This document shows positions 33,026 to 41,504 of a stretch of 64,000 nucleotides of DNA, in pieces. A program made the position numbers and the translations under genes. The stretch's first letter is position 1, and every line of letters starts with the position of its first letter. This stretch comes from CADCVT01 sp036389485 (GTDB taxonomy: Bacteria; Actinomycetota; Thermoleophilia; Solirubrobacterales; Solirubrobacteraceae), in assembly GCA_036389485.1 (NCBI GenBank), contig DASVPR010000021.1, forward strand, positions 1 through 64,000, read 5' to 3'. The notes beneath the pieces were generated by a model. The model was not told the DNA's origin. It ran no database searches and worked only from the letters and a program-made list of their open reading frames with translations.

Positions 33026-33999
33026 TCGCCGGCTCTGGGCGTCGTCAGCTCCTTGCGCTGACGACGGTCCGGGCTGACGCGCACGACGTCCCACGCGAGC
33101 CCGAGGCGCTCGAGGATCGTGATGACGCCGCGCGACAGGTCGACCTCACGGCGTCCGTGCCCGTGCTCCGCGGAGGTGGGGAAGGCGTGGTGGTTGTTGT
33201 GCCAGGACTCGCCGAACGACGGCAGCGCGAGCCACGCCACGTTGCGCGACTCGTCGGAGGTGCCGAACCTGCGGACGCCGAAGACGTGGCAGATCGAGTT
33301 GATGCTGTAGGTGACGTGGTGGAGCAGGAACATCCGCACGCCACCGCCCCACAGCAGGCCGGTCAGCCCGGCGGCGACCGTCCCTCCGATCGCCACGCCG
33401 AGCCCGAAGGCCAGCGCGAGCCCGCCCAGCGCCCACAGGGGGAACGTGCGGTCGACGAAGCGGATGACCGGATCGGCGAGGAGGTCCGGCGCGTAGCGCG
33501 CGCGGGCGCCGCGCTGGTCGTGCCGGAACAGCCAGCCGACGTGCGCGTGCACCAGACCGCGAAGCGCGCCCGCCCAGCCGACGCCGTGGTCGACGTGCGG
33601 GCTGTGCGGGTCCCCGTGGACGTCGGCGAACGCGTGGTGCTTGCGGTGGTCGGCCACCCAGGAGATGACCGGTCCTTCGACCGCGGCCGAGCCGAGGATC
33701 GCCAGCGTCCCGCGGACGACGCGGCCCGTCTTGAAGCTGCGGTGGGTCAACAGGCGGTGGAACCCGACCGTGACGCCCAGGCCCGTCAGCGTGTAGACGA
33801 TCGCGAGGACCACCAGGTCGCCGACCCGGAGCAGCCCGCCCCACGTGAGCCAGGCGGCCGCGCCGAGGGCCAGCACGGGCAGCACGGTCACCAGGCCCGT
33901 CACCGTCCGGTGCAAGTTCTCATGGTGGACCGGCTCGATGTCGGCGGCAACCGGTGCGGCGACGTCGGGCAGAGCACCGTGACTCCGCAGCGTAGACAT
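33022..33999 (-). CDS. Membrane fatty acid desaturase (stearoyl-CoA/acyl-lipid delta-9 type)
   Basis: A 325-residue di-iron desaturase. The three histidine boxes are present: HRLLTH (residues 81-86), HRKHH (118-122) and HNNHH near the C-terminus. The four-helix topology and the WVADHRKHH and GESWHNNHHAFP contexts are those of acyl-CoA delta-9 desaturases. The ATG at 33999 has GGGAGG at a spacing of 7; a longer frame upstream is not preceded by a signal. Electrons would come from a ferredoxin or similar, not encoded here. It adjusts membrane fluidity. Confidence 0.93.
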   Translation of the reverse strand: MSTLRSHGALPDVAAPVAADIEPVHHENLHRTVTGLVTVLPVLALGAAAWLTWGGLLRVGDLVVLAIVYTLTGLGVTVGFHRLLTHRSFKTGRVVRGTLAILGSAAVEGPVISWVADHRKHHAFADVHGDPHSPHVDHGVGWAGALRGLVHAHVGWLFRHDQRGARARYAPDLLADPVIRFVDRTFPLWALGGLALAFGLGVAIGGTVAAGLTGLLWGGGVRMFLLHHVTYSINSICHVFGVRRFGTSDESRNVAWLALPSFGESWHNNHHAFPTSAEHGHGRREVDLSRGVITILERLGLAWDVVRVSPDRRQRKELTTPRAGE

Positions 34000-34267
34000 G
34001 CTCAGACCTCCCGCAGGCTCTTCTACGGAGTCGCTCGTCAGGAGAGGCAGGCGAGCCTGGCGGGCGCGGCGCGCGAGTGCGCGACTGCACGGAGCGTAGC
34101 GCGGCAATCCGCTCGGAAACGCCGCCAGATGGGACTAGACTGGTCGACACGCGATACGGCGTCGTCGGGCACCTGTGTCGCGGGCCGCCTGGGCGGGTCT
34201 AGCCCGTCTCCTTCCATCTTTCTGGCCGGCCGCCGTACCACCCGGAGGGAGGCGAGAGAGGGCCGTC

Positions 34268-34642
34268 GTGACCGACGCCCCCACCGAGGACCGCAGAGAC
34301 GGCAAGGTCGCCGCCGCGATCGCCGACATGACGGTGCACCTCCTCAGCGAGTACACGGGGCGCGGCCCGACCCGCGCCCGGACGCACCTCAGCGGCGACC
34401 TCGTCGCCGTCGTCCTCCAGGACAACCTGACCAAGGGGGAGCGCTCGCTGGTCCGCGACGGAGAGGAGGAACGCGTCCTGCAGACCCGCCAGGCCTACCA
34501 GCGGACGATGCGCGAGGACCTCGCGGCGGGCGTGGCGAAGCTGACGGGACGGGAAGTCGTCGCGTTCATGAGCGCGAACCACATCGACCCGGACGTGGCC
34601 GTCGAGATCTTCATCCTCGCCCCGGACGGCGAGGTGAGCTGA
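34268..34642 (+). CDS. MpsC/DUF2294 family protein
   Basis: A 124-residue small protein. Family signatures are TGRGPTRARTHLSGDLVAVVLQDNLTKGERSLV and the end MSANHIDPDVAVEIFIL. Relatives (PF10057, MpsC) occur with Na-translocating or carbonate systems, but many stand alone with unknown role. The GTG at 34268 follows GAGAGAGG. The last 32 bases overlap the convergent ATPase gene. Confidence 0.82.
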   Translation: MTDAPTEDRRDGKVAAAIADMTVHLLSEYTGRGPTRARTHLSGDLVAVVLQDNLTKGERSLVRDGEEERVLQTRQAYQRTMREDLAAGVAKLTGREVVAFMSANHIDPDVAVEIFILAPDGEVS

Positions 34643-35069
34643 GCCGGGCATGCGCACCGGCCGCGGAGAAGTGCATGGACACGACGGTCCCCGTACCGTC
34701 GCCGGCGGTCCCGACGTCGAGGTGGTCCGTCAACGCCGCCATCGTCGGAAGACCCAGGCCGAGGCCGGGGCTGTCCGGGCGCGGCTTCATCCCGCTTCCG
34801 TCGTCGCTGACGGTGACACGCACCAGACCGACGGCGCGCTGTACCACCACGCGGAACACGCCGACCTCTCGGTCGCGATAGGCGTGCAGCACCACGTTCG
34901 TGCACGCCTCGGACACCGCGAGCTCCACGTCACCGATCATCAGAGCGTCTTCGGGCAGCGCGTGAAGCCGGCGGCCGACCGCACGACGCGCGATCGCCAC
35001 CGACGCGGCGATCGCCGGGTAGCTCTCTCCGGAAGGCGCGCCGAGGCTCGCGGCCGCCGGGCTCGTCAT
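34611..35069 (-). CDS. RsbW-like anti-sigma/ATP-binding protein (GHKL fold)
   Basis: A 152-residue single-domain HATPase. The N-box ELAVSEACTNVVLHAY, G1 VSDDGSGM and G2 PGLGLGLPTMAALTD are in the order found in SpoIIAB/RsbW serine kinases. No phospho-acceptor His domain is present, so it is not a sensor kinase. Such proteins bind and hold sigma-B-like factors, but neither a sigma factor nor an anti-anti-sigma gene is adjacent. It is convergent and overlapping with the MpsC gene, with a small gene 8 bp upstream on the same strand. Confidence 0.87.
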   Translation of the reverse strand: MTSPAAASLGAPSGESYPAIAASVAIARRAVGRRLHALPEDALMIGDVELAVSEACTNVVLHAYRDREVGVFRVVVQRAVGLVRVTVSDDGSGMKPRPDSPGLGLGLPTMAALTDHLDVGTAGDGTGTVVSMHFSAAGAHARLSSPRRPGRG

Positions 35070-35076
35070 CGTGACG

Positions 35077-35346
35077 CTAGCCCGCGCCGCCGGCGCGGAC
35101 GAGCGACAGTCGCGGGGGCGAGAACTCGACGGTCTCCGCGCGCGCCGCGAGCAGGTCGATGTGGCTCAGCGCCTCACGCCGCTGGCCGCGCCAGTCGACG
35201 AAGGACCACCCGTACAGCCAGAGCGCGGCCTTCTCCCGGTCCGAGAGTCCACTCGGATCGATCACCTCGTCCTCCACCGAGGTGAACGTGTCGCCGCGGT
35301 TCATGCGGGCGGCGACCTCCGCCTGGAACTGCTTGAGCGTGGACAT
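35077..35346 (-). CDS. Small conserved-looking protein of unknown function
   Basis: An 89-residue protein beginning MSTLKQFQAEVAARMNRGDTF, with the compact core SVEDEVIDPSGLSDREKAALWLYGWSFVDW followed by a helical RGQRREALSHIDLLAARAE. No signal peptide. I do not recognise a named family, but the aromatic-rich centre and even codon use argue that it is real. GAGGTGGG precedes the ATG at 35346. It likely forms a unit with the RsbW-like gene downstream. Confidence 0.65.
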   Translation of the reverse strand: MSTLKQFQAEVAARMNRGDTFTSVEDEVIDPSGLSDREKAALWLYGWSFVDWRGQRREALSHIDLLAARAETVEFSPPRLSLVRAGGAG

Positions 35347-35548
35347 GAGCGCCCACCTCGCATCTCTGTGTCGCGTTCCGCCCGCGAGGCGAACGGCATG
35401 CTCCACCTGGGGTCCGTCCAGGCTAGCGCGTGCGGGCGGCCCGCGCGGACGAGAACGCGAGATCGCCGCGGATTCGCGCTACCGTGGGGTCAGCGATCGG
35501 ATAGGCGCAGGGATCACCGAGACTTGCCGCCTAGCCACGGAGGCCGTC

Positions 35549-36367
35549 ATGGCCGACACACGACGTAACGGCGCGCCCGAGCGGGGCTCCGAGTCCCCGG
35601 CGGCCCGCCTCGCGGCCCAGGCGACGTCGCGGCTCGATCTGAACGACGCCGCGCGGAACGGCCGCGTACGGCGACGGCCGCCGAACGGCCTCGCGGCGGG
35701 CGCCGACCGCGACGCCCTGGCCGCCGCTCGTGATGATGTCGCCCGTCTGCGCGATCAGGCCGCCGAGCGGCGCGACCGTGAGCTCGCCGCCCGCGGCGGG
35801 GCCGCGGAGGGCCTCGCCCTCGCTGCCGCCGACCGCGAGCGTGCGGCCGCCGATCGCGAGGCCGCCGCCCGCGACCGTCTCGAGGCGCAGGCCGACCGTG
35901 AGGCGCTGATGCGCCGCGTCGTGCTGGCCGAGACCGACGCGCTGACGGGGGCGAGGACGAGGAGGGCGGGACTCGCCGACCTCGAGCACGAGATCGACCG
36001 CGCCCGGCGGACCTCGACGCCGCTCACCGTCGCCTATCTCGACGTCGTCGGCCTCAAGGCCGTCAACGACACGCACGGTCATGCAGCCGGCGACGCCATG
36101 CTGCAACAGGTCGTCCACGCCGTCCGCGCCCAGCTGCGCTCCTATGACACGATCGTCCGCGTCGGCGGTGACGAGTTCGTCTGCGTGCTGTCGGGCGCGA
36201 CGCCGGCGGACGCGGCGCAGCGCTTCGCCACGGTCCGGGCCGGGCTCGCGGCGGCGCCCGCGCCGTGCGAGGTCAAGATCGGCCTCGCGGCGTTGAGGCC
36301 CGGCGAGACCAGCCGCGAGCTGATCGCCCGGGCCGACGCCGAGCTTCCGACGCAAAGAGATCGCTGA
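35549..36367 (+). CDS. Diguanylate cyclase (GGDEF domain)
   Basis: A 272-residue cytosolic c-di-GMP synthase. The N-terminal about 120 residues are Ala/Arg/Asp-rich and strongly helical with repeated AADREAAARDR-like phrases, consistent with a coiled coil for dimerisation. The GGDEF domain starts at ETDALTGARTRR and contains LDVVGLKAVNDTHGHAAGD and an intact GGDEF in RVGGDEFVCVL. An inhibitory I-site RxxD (RSYD) lies exactly five residues before the GGDEF, so product inhibition is predicted. No sensory or EAL domain is present. GGAGG lies 5 bases before the ATG. Confidence 0.93.
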   Translation: MADTRRNGAPERGSESPAARLAAQATSRLDLNDAARNGRVRRRPPNGLAAGADRDALAAARDDVARLRDQAAERRDRELAARGGAAEGLALAAADRERAAADREAAARDRLEAQADREALMRRVVLAETDALTGARTRRAGLADLEHEIDRARRTSTPLTVAYLDVVGLKAVNDTHGHAAGDAMLQQVVHAVRAQLRSYDTIVRVGGDEFVCVLSGATPADAAQRFATVRAGLAAAPAPCEVKIGLAALRPGETSRELIARADAELPTQRDR

Positions 36368-36383
36368 GCGTCGCGACGGGCTG

Positions 36384-37391
36384 ATGGCGTCGATCGCGCC
36401 ACGGCGGCACGAGCCGACCCGGCCGGGGGACGTGCTCACCGGCCTGCGCAGCTTCGCGCGGCGGCGGCGGACGCCGATCGCCGTCGCCGGGTCGCTCGCC
36501 ACGGTCGCCGTCCTCGCCCTCGTCCTGGCCGGCCGGCGCCACGAGTTCGCGACGGCGTTGTCCGATGCCGCGCTGGGAGTGCTCGCCGCGACGGCGGCGC
36601 TCCAGGTCGTCGCTCTGCTCGCGCGGACCGAGGCGTGGCATCGCACGATCGAGGCCGCCGGCGGGACCGTCCCGCGGCGCATCCTCTACCGCGCGTCGAG
36701 CGTGCAGGTGCTCGGCGGCGCGATCAACGGACATCTCGGCGTGGCGGCGCGAATCGCGGCGCTGCGGCGCTCGTCCCCCGACGTCTGCCCGCAGGTGCCG
36801 ACCCTGATCGCCGCCGAGTTCCCGATCCTCGCGGTCGAGGCGACGCTGGCGGCGCTGACGTCGTTCACGCTCGTCGGTCCGCTGGGCCTTCCCTGGTGGC
36901 TGCCGATCGTCTGCGTCGCCGTGTTCGCGGCGCTGAGCGCCGGCCTGCGGCATCTCGCGATCCGGAAGGGACGCCAGCTGTGGCACGGGCTCGCGGTGCT
37001 CCGCAGCCTGCGCGGCGGCACCCTCGTGGTCGGCTTCGTCCTGGTCGCCGTGCTCGCGCAGATCGTCCGCAACTGGCTGCTGCTGCACGCCGTGGGCGTC
37101 GATGCCTCGTTCTTCGACGCGGTCGCGGTCCTCATCGCGCTGGCCACCCTCGCGCAGCTGCCGATCGGCCCGGGCGTCGGGGCGGCGGCGGCCTTGCTCA
37201 TCCTCGGCCGCGACGGCGTGGCGCTGGCGGCGGCCGCCGGACTGCTGTTGACGGTCACCGGAACGATCGGCGGCCTCCTCTTCGCCGGATGGGCCGGCGC
37301 TGATCTTCTGTGGTCCCGGAGGCGCGGGGCGGCGGCCTGGTCCCGGCCTCCGCCCGTCGAGCCGGTGACCGAGTCCGACCACGTCCACTGA
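36384..37391 (+). CDS. Second LPG-synthase-TM/flippase-like membrane protein
   Basis: A 335-residue polytopic protein with about eight transmembrane helices (SLATVAVLALVLAGRR, ALGVLAATAALQVVALLARTEAWH, and others). The late loop LAQLPIGPGVGAAAALLILGRDG takes the place of the PGGxGxxE motif seen in the paralogue at 10321, so it is more divergent and lacks the glutamate. The RNWLLLHAVGVDASFFDAVAVL segment is family-like. It starts 16 bp after the cyclase gene and could be co-transcribed with it. Confidence 0.7.
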   Translation: MASIAPRRHEPTRPGDVLTGLRSFARRRRTPIAVAGSLATVAVLALVLAGRRHEFATALSDAALGVLAATAALQVVALLARTEAWHRTIEAAGGTVPRRILYRASSVQVLGGAINGHLGVAARIAALRRSSPDVCPQVPTLIAAEFPILAVEATLAALTSFTLVGPLGLPWWLPIVCVAVFAALSAGLRHLAIRKGRQLWHGLAVLRSLRGGTLVVGFVLVAVLAQIVRNWLLLHAVGVDASFFDAVAVLIALATLAQLPIGPGVGAAAALLILGRDGVALAAAAGLLLTVTGTIGGLLFAGWAGADLLWSRRRGAAAWSRPPPVEPVTESDHVH

Positions 37392-37430
37392 CACCCCGGC
37401 CCCCCGGGCCTGAGAGGATCCCGCCGGCGT

Positions 37431-37532
37431 ATGAGCGATGTCCACACCGTGCCTTCGTACGGCGAGTTCCCGAACTGGGACTCGAGGTTCTGGTACCCGC
37501 CTGCTCCGCCGAGCGGCACGCGGTCGGCCTGA
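37431..37532 (+). CDS. Possible 33-residue leader peptide coupled to the SGNH hydrolase
   Basis: The frame runs from ATG 37431 to TGA 37530-37532, and the hydrolase GTG follows with no gap (TGAGTG). The peptide is aromatic and Pro-rich (PSYGEFPNWDSRF, WYPPAPPSG). A GAGAGG lies too far upstream to be convincing. Translational coupling is plausible; a chance frame is the alternative. Confidence 0.3.
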   Translation: MSDVHTVPSYGEFPNWDSRFWYPPAPPSGTRSA

Positions 37533-38210
37533 GTGCCGCTCGGCGTCCTCGCCCTCGGCGACTCGATCACGAACGGCCACGGGGGCATGCAGTCCGGCCT
37601 CGGCTCGCAGTCGTGGGCGCAGTGGCTCGCCGAGGCGCTCGAGCTGCCGTTCACGAAGCTCGCGCAGGACGGCGCGACCGCCCGCGACGTCGTCGAGCAC
37701 CAGCTGCCCCGCATCCGGGGCGCGCGCTACGACCTCGGCTGCGTCTACATCGGCGTCAACGACGCCCGCCAGACGACTTGGGACCTCGCGCGGTACGAGC
37801 GCGACCTCGACACGATCCTCGGCGCGCTCGCGAAGCGCTGCGACCGGACGCTCACGCTCACCCTGCCGCTCGAGCTCGGCATCCCGCCCGCGGGGGCGGA
37901 CCTCCCGGCCGCCAACGAGGCGATCCGGCGAGCGGCGCGACGGCACGGGACCGCCGTCGCCGATCTCAGCGACTTCAAGGGCGCGGCGCACGTGTGGGCC
38001 GACCGAGTCCACGCGACCGCGACCGGCCAGGTCGAGATCGCCGACCGGGCGGCCCGCGCCCTGGGCGCGCCGCGGCTTCCGAGCGAGATCGCGAACCCGC
38101 CGACGCCCGACCTCGCCTACCGCTGGCACTACGCCAGGCGCGCCGCCCGCGAGCACGCCCGCGCCGCCCTCATGCGCGCCCGGGCAGCTCGATCGACTGG
38201 GCGTGGGTGA
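37533..38210 (+). CDS. SGNH/GDSL hydrolase
   Basis: A 225-residue esterase/lipase-like hydrolase without signal peptide. Block I is LALGDSITNG with nucleophile Ser11, the Gly block is QDGATARDVV, block III is YIGVNDARQ (oxyanion Asn), and block V is WADRVHATATGQ with catalytic Asp and His. The substrate is unknown. The 3' end overlaps the convergent oxidase gene by 41 bases. Confidence 0.9.
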   Translation: MPLGVLALGDSITNGHGGMQSGLGSQSWAQWLAEALELPFTKLAQDGATARDVVEHQLPRIRGARYDLGCVYIGVNDARQTTWDLARYERDLDTILGALAKRCDRTLTLTLPLELGIPPAGADLPAANEAIRRAARRHGTAVADLSDFKGAAHVWADRVHATATGQVEIADRAARALGAPRLPSEIANPPTPDLAYRWHYARRAAREHARAALMRARAARSTGRG

Positions 38211-39645
38211 ACGCGTCCGTCGGGTCCCAGAGCGCCTTCGCCCGCTGCAGCGCCGGGTAGTTCTCCTTGTAGTAGAGCCGCTGCCAGTCGACGAGGTCGA
38301 CGTCGCAGTAGTTGACGAAGCAGCCGTCCATCGTGCCGTCGGGCACCGGGCCGTCCGGCCCGTACATCGCGTCGTAGAAGCCGCGGATCCACGCGAGGTT
38401 CTCGTCGTCCTGGCTCGCGTCGGACCAGTAGGCCTGGTACTGGAGCTTCATGATCGACGAGCGCTGCGCGACCGCCGTCGCGTCGGGCGCCACGGCGTTG
38501 ACCTGGCAGCCGTAGGAGTCGACCTGGAGGAGCGCCTGCGCGCTCGGCCCCTCGGCCGGCGGCGAGAGCCACTCCCAGATCGTGGCGATCTGCCGCTCGG
38601 GGAACGGCTCGATCATGTAGGCGGACTTGTACTTGCCGCGCATGTTGTGGCCGGAGCCGTTGAGCGTCTGCGTGGCCTGCAGCCAGGGCAGGCGCTGCGC
38701 GCTGGTCGTCGGCCGCAGGGTGTGCTGCCAGCCGGTCGGGGACGTCGGCGGAACGGGGCCGGGGAGTCCCGCGCTCAGCCGCCCCTCCAGCTCGTCGAGC
38801 AGCGAGGCGTCGTCGCCGACGTACTGTGCGACCAGGACGATCTGCGGCGAGGCCGGCAGGTTCTGGTTGACGTGCAGGAGCGTGAAGAGCCCGGCGTACG
38901 GGCTGCCGGGCGCGCTGTTCTCGGCGAGGAAGGCGCCGTAGGCGGTCATGAGCGACGCGAACGACTCCTCGTCCAGGTCGCTCCAGTTCCAGGCCAGGTT
39001 GAGGAGCGTCGCCTGCGACGGCGCGGGCGGGAGGTCGCGGAAGAAGTAGCGCGTGACGATCCCGAAGTTCCCGCCGCCGCCGCCCTGGTGGGCCCACAGC
39101 ATCCGCCGCTCGTCCTCGCTCTCGCCGTCGCGGCGCGCCATGACGACCTCGACGTTCCCGCTCCCGTCGACCCGCACGACCTCGACCGCCTCGAGGTAGT
39201 CGACCGTCAGCCCGTGCAGCCGCGAGAGCAGCCCGTAGCCGCCGCCGACCACGTGCCCGCCGGCGCCGACCGAGTAGCACGAGCCGCCCGGCAGCGTGAC
39301 GCCCCAGCGCTTGAACAGCTCGCCGTAGACGTTCCACAGCGTCGCGCCGCCGCCGACCGAGTAGAGCCCGGTCCCCGGATCGTGCTCGACCGTGTTCATC
39401 GGGGCCAGGTCGAGGATCACGCCGCCATCGTTCTCGGTGACGAAGTCCTCGTAGCAGTGGCCGCCGCCGCGCACGGTCACCCGCGCGCCGGCGTCCCGGG
39501 CCTCGCGGACCGCGGCGACCACGTCATCGGTGCTCGTGCAGACGCGGACGTACCGCGGGGACCCGACCCAGCGGAGGTTGAACCCCCGCACGAGCGCCGG
39601 GTAGCGCGGGTCGCCGGGATCGATGAACGGTCCTTGATCGGCCAT
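38170..39645 (-). CDS. FAD-linked oxidase, berberine-bridge-enzyme type with bicovalent FAD
   Basis: A 491-residue VAO-superfamily flavoprotein. The PP-loop segment VRGGGHCYEDF holds His63, and GGSCYSVGAGGHVVGGGYGLLSR holds Cys123. The two residues bind FAD through 8-alpha-histidyl and 6-S-cysteinyl bonds in this family. The C-terminal BBE motif is NYCDVDLVDWQRLYYKENYPALQRAKALWDP. The enzyme probably oxidises sugars or secondary metabolites with O2. There is no signal peptide. It is divergent from the ILEI-like gene, with a 74-bp gap. Confidence 0.93.
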   Translation of the reverse strand: MADQGPFIDPGDPRYPALVRGFNLRWVGSPRYVRVCTSTDDVVAAVREARDAGARVTVRGGGHCYEDFVTENDGGVILDLAPMNTVEHDPGTGLYSVGGGATLWNVYGELFKRWGVTLPGGSCYSVGAGGHVVGGGYGLLSRLHGLTVDYLEAVEVVRVDGSGNVEVVMARRDGESEDERRMLWAHQGGGGGNFGIVTRYFFRDLPPAPSQATLLNLAWNWSDLDEESFASLMTAYGAFLAENSAPGSPYAGLFTLLHVNQNLPASPQIVLVAQYVGDDASLLDELEGRLSAGLPGPVPPTSPTGWQHTLRPTTSAQRLPWLQATQTLNGSGHNMRGKYKSAYMIEPFPERQIATIWEWLSPPAEGPSAQALLQVDSYGCQVNAVAPDATAVAQRSSIMKLQYQAYWSDASQDDENLAWIRGFYDAMYGPDGPVPDGTMDGCFVNYCDVDLVDWQRLYYKENYPALQRAKALWDPTDAFTHAQSIELPGRA

Positions 39646-39719
39646 TGCTCGACTTTACGGCATTGACTGCCGCCCGCTCACAGGAGAGGGTCGCCCGAGA
39701 GCGATCAAGGAGAGCACGC

Positions 39720-40313
39720 ATGGCCGTCTCGCAGGTGGCAGTCGAGATCACGACGACGTCTCAGTCGCAGAAGACGTGGCAGCCCTCGGGCACGCCGCCG
39801 AAGATCACCATGAACGGCAACCCGTTTCCCCAGCCGAAGGGGCCGAACGGGTCGAGCGGGCTGCAGGTCGTCGTCATCGACCCGGCGATGGACATCACCA
39901 GCCCAGCGGCCATCCGCACGAACATGTACCTGATGCTGCCGAACGTCGACGGCAGCTGGATGTCGTACTACCAGGGCATGTGGACCCGCATGGCGGCGCA
40001 GATCTACACCGCCGGCAACACCAACCAGCAGATCGTCTTCCTGGCCACGTTCGGCATGGACGTCAACGCGGCGCCGTCCGCGGAGGCGCTCGAGCTGCTG
40101 ATCGAGCTCGGCGCCGGCCCGCAGATCCAGAAGTGGTGGACGAGCGTCGACGTCGGCAGCCAGAGCGGCCAGTGGGTCGCATACCCCGGCAACTACATCC
40201 TCATCGGGCAGCCGCAGTACGGCTACGGGGAGGGCTACGAGACCTATCAGGTGGGCGGCGACCCGGTGACGACGAGCCTCTCGGCGACGCTGACGAACTT
40301 CGCCGGGCAGTGA
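39720..40313 (+). CDS. Protein resembling the ILEI/PANDER (FAM3) domain
   Basis: A 197-residue protein that does not match a standard bacterial family in my reading. The order GLQVVVIDPAMDIT...QQIVFLATFGMDVNAAPSAEALELLIELGAG...WVAYPGNYILIGQPQ follows the ILEI/PANDER domain pattern (VVVLDP, a midpoint IVLVAT, LLxELG, a terminal YxxIG). In animals this domain occurs in FAM3 cytokine-like proteins and in glycan-linkage proteins. There is no signal peptide. The Gln/Asn/Trp content is high. AAGGAG precedes the ATG at 39720. The stop overlaps the GTG of the glycosyltransferase, so the two are coupled. Confidence 0.6.
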   Translation: MAVSQVAVEITTTSQSQKTWQPSGTPPKITMNGNPFPQPKGPNGSSGLQVVVIDPAMDITSPAAIRTNMYLMLPNVDGSWMSYYQGMWTRMAAQIYTAGNTNQQIVFLATFGMDVNAAPSAEALELLIELGAGPQIQKWWTSVDVGSQSGQWVAYPGNYILIGQPQYGYGEGYETYQVGGDPVTTSLSATLTNFAGQ

Positions 40314-41455
40314 CGCCCCGGCGCCTGCTCGCGGTCGGGCAGGCGCTGAACGCGTCGGGCTACGGGCGCGTCATGGAGAGCCTGCTGCCGCGGCTGTGCG
40401 GCGCGCTCGACGTCGTGCTGTTCGCGCCGGGCCGTCACGGCCCGGCGCAGCGGCGCGATGGCGTCGAGATCCGCGGCAGCACGATCGCGGGCGACCCGTT
40501 CGGCCGGGTCGGGCTGCCGCCGCTGCTCGCAGAGCTGGACCCGGACGTCGTGCTCGTGCAGGCCGACGCCGCGCTGTTCCCGATGTACGCCGACGTCCTC
40601 GGCCCGTACGCAGGCGTGACGGTCGCGTACTGCCCGGTCGACTGGCCCGAGGTGCCGCCGTCGATCGCCGACGCGCTGAACGCGTTCGACAGCGTCGTCG
40701 CCTACACCGAGTTCGGGCGCGACGCGCTCGCGCGCGCGGGCGTGCGCGCGAGCGACGTGATCCCGCACGGGGTGGATACGACCCGCTTCGCTCCCGCCGG
40801 CGAGCGCGCCGGCGACCGGTTCGTGGTCCTGAACGCGAACCGCAACCTCCACCGCAAGCGGATCGACCTGACGATCGAGGGGTTCGCCCTCTTCGCGCGC
40901 AACCGCCCGCGCGCGCGGCTGCACCTGCACATGGGCCCGCAGGACCAGGGCTGCGACGTCCGGGCGCTCGTCGCGCAGCTCGGCATCGAGGACCGCGTGG
41001 CGCTGACCCCGTCGAACGGCCGGCGCCCGCACGTGACCGACGAAGAGCTGGCCGCCATCTACAACGCCGCGCACGTCGGGATCAACACGTGCGCCGCCGA
41101 GGGCTTCGGCCTCGTCGCGTTCGAGCACGCCGCGACCGGCGCGCCCCAGATCGTGCCCGACCACAGCGCGTGCGGCGAGCTGTGGCGCGACCACGGGCTG
41201 CTCCTGCCGGCCGACCCGGCGCCCCGCGACGTCGCCGCCGCCCTGGCCCGTCTCCACGACGACCCCGCCCTGGGCGCGGACCTCGGCCGGCGGGCCCTCG
41301 ACCACGCCCGCGATCCGCGGTTCTCCTGGGACGCGATCGCGGCCCGGTGGGCGGCGCTGCTCGAAGCGCACTGGACGGATGTTGGTGTGCGGTTGACGCC
41401 CGCAGACCTTGCAGTCCGTCCTCGATCCGGCCTAGGGTCGGCAGAGCGGCGCTGA
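40310..41455 (+). CDS. GT4-like glycosyltransferase
   Basis: A 381-residue retaining glycosyltransferase with a GT-B fold. The N-terminal domain has ALNASGYGRVMESLLPRL (nucleotide-sugar/acceptor loop), DVVLVQADAALFP, and FDSVVAYTEFGRDAL. The hinge is VIPHGVDTTRF. The C-terminal domain has VLNANRNLHRKRIDLTIEGF, the AAIYNAAHVGINTCAAEGFGLVAFEHAATGAPQIVP segment containing the E-x7-E motif, and a helical end SWDAIAARWAALLEAHW. A tail of about 25 residues is non-conserved. It starts at a GTG overlapping the ILEI-like stop and lies 49 bp upstream of the giant repeat protein, which may be its acceptor. Confidence 0.9.
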   Translation: MTPRRLLAVGQALNASGYGRVMESLLPRLCGALDVVLFAPGRHGPAQRRDGVEIRGSTIAGDPFGRVGLPPLLAELDPDVVLVQADAALFPMYADVLGPYAGVTVAYCPVDWPEVPPSIADALNAFDSVVAYTEFGRDALARAGVRASDVIPHGVDTTRFAPAGERAGDRFVVLNANRNLHRKRIDLTIEGFALFARNRPRARLHLHMGPQDQGCDVRALVAQLGIEDRVALTPSNGRRPHVTDEELAAIYNAAHVGINTCAAEGFGLVAFEHAATGAPQIVPDHSACGELWRDHGLLLPADPAPRDVAAALARLHDDPALGADLGRRALDHARDPRFSWDAIAARWAALLEAHWTDVGVRLTPADLAVRPRSGLGSAERR

Positions 41456-41504
41456 CCGGGAGTCTCCCGCGCGCCGATCCGCACACACCGGGGAGCAAAG
41501 GGAC

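Noticed and set aside
41457..41469. CGGGAGTCTCCCG after the glycosyltransferase as a terminator
   Set aside because: The centre is a single base, so the usable stem is only three to four pairs. It more likely does not stop transcription into the giant gene.
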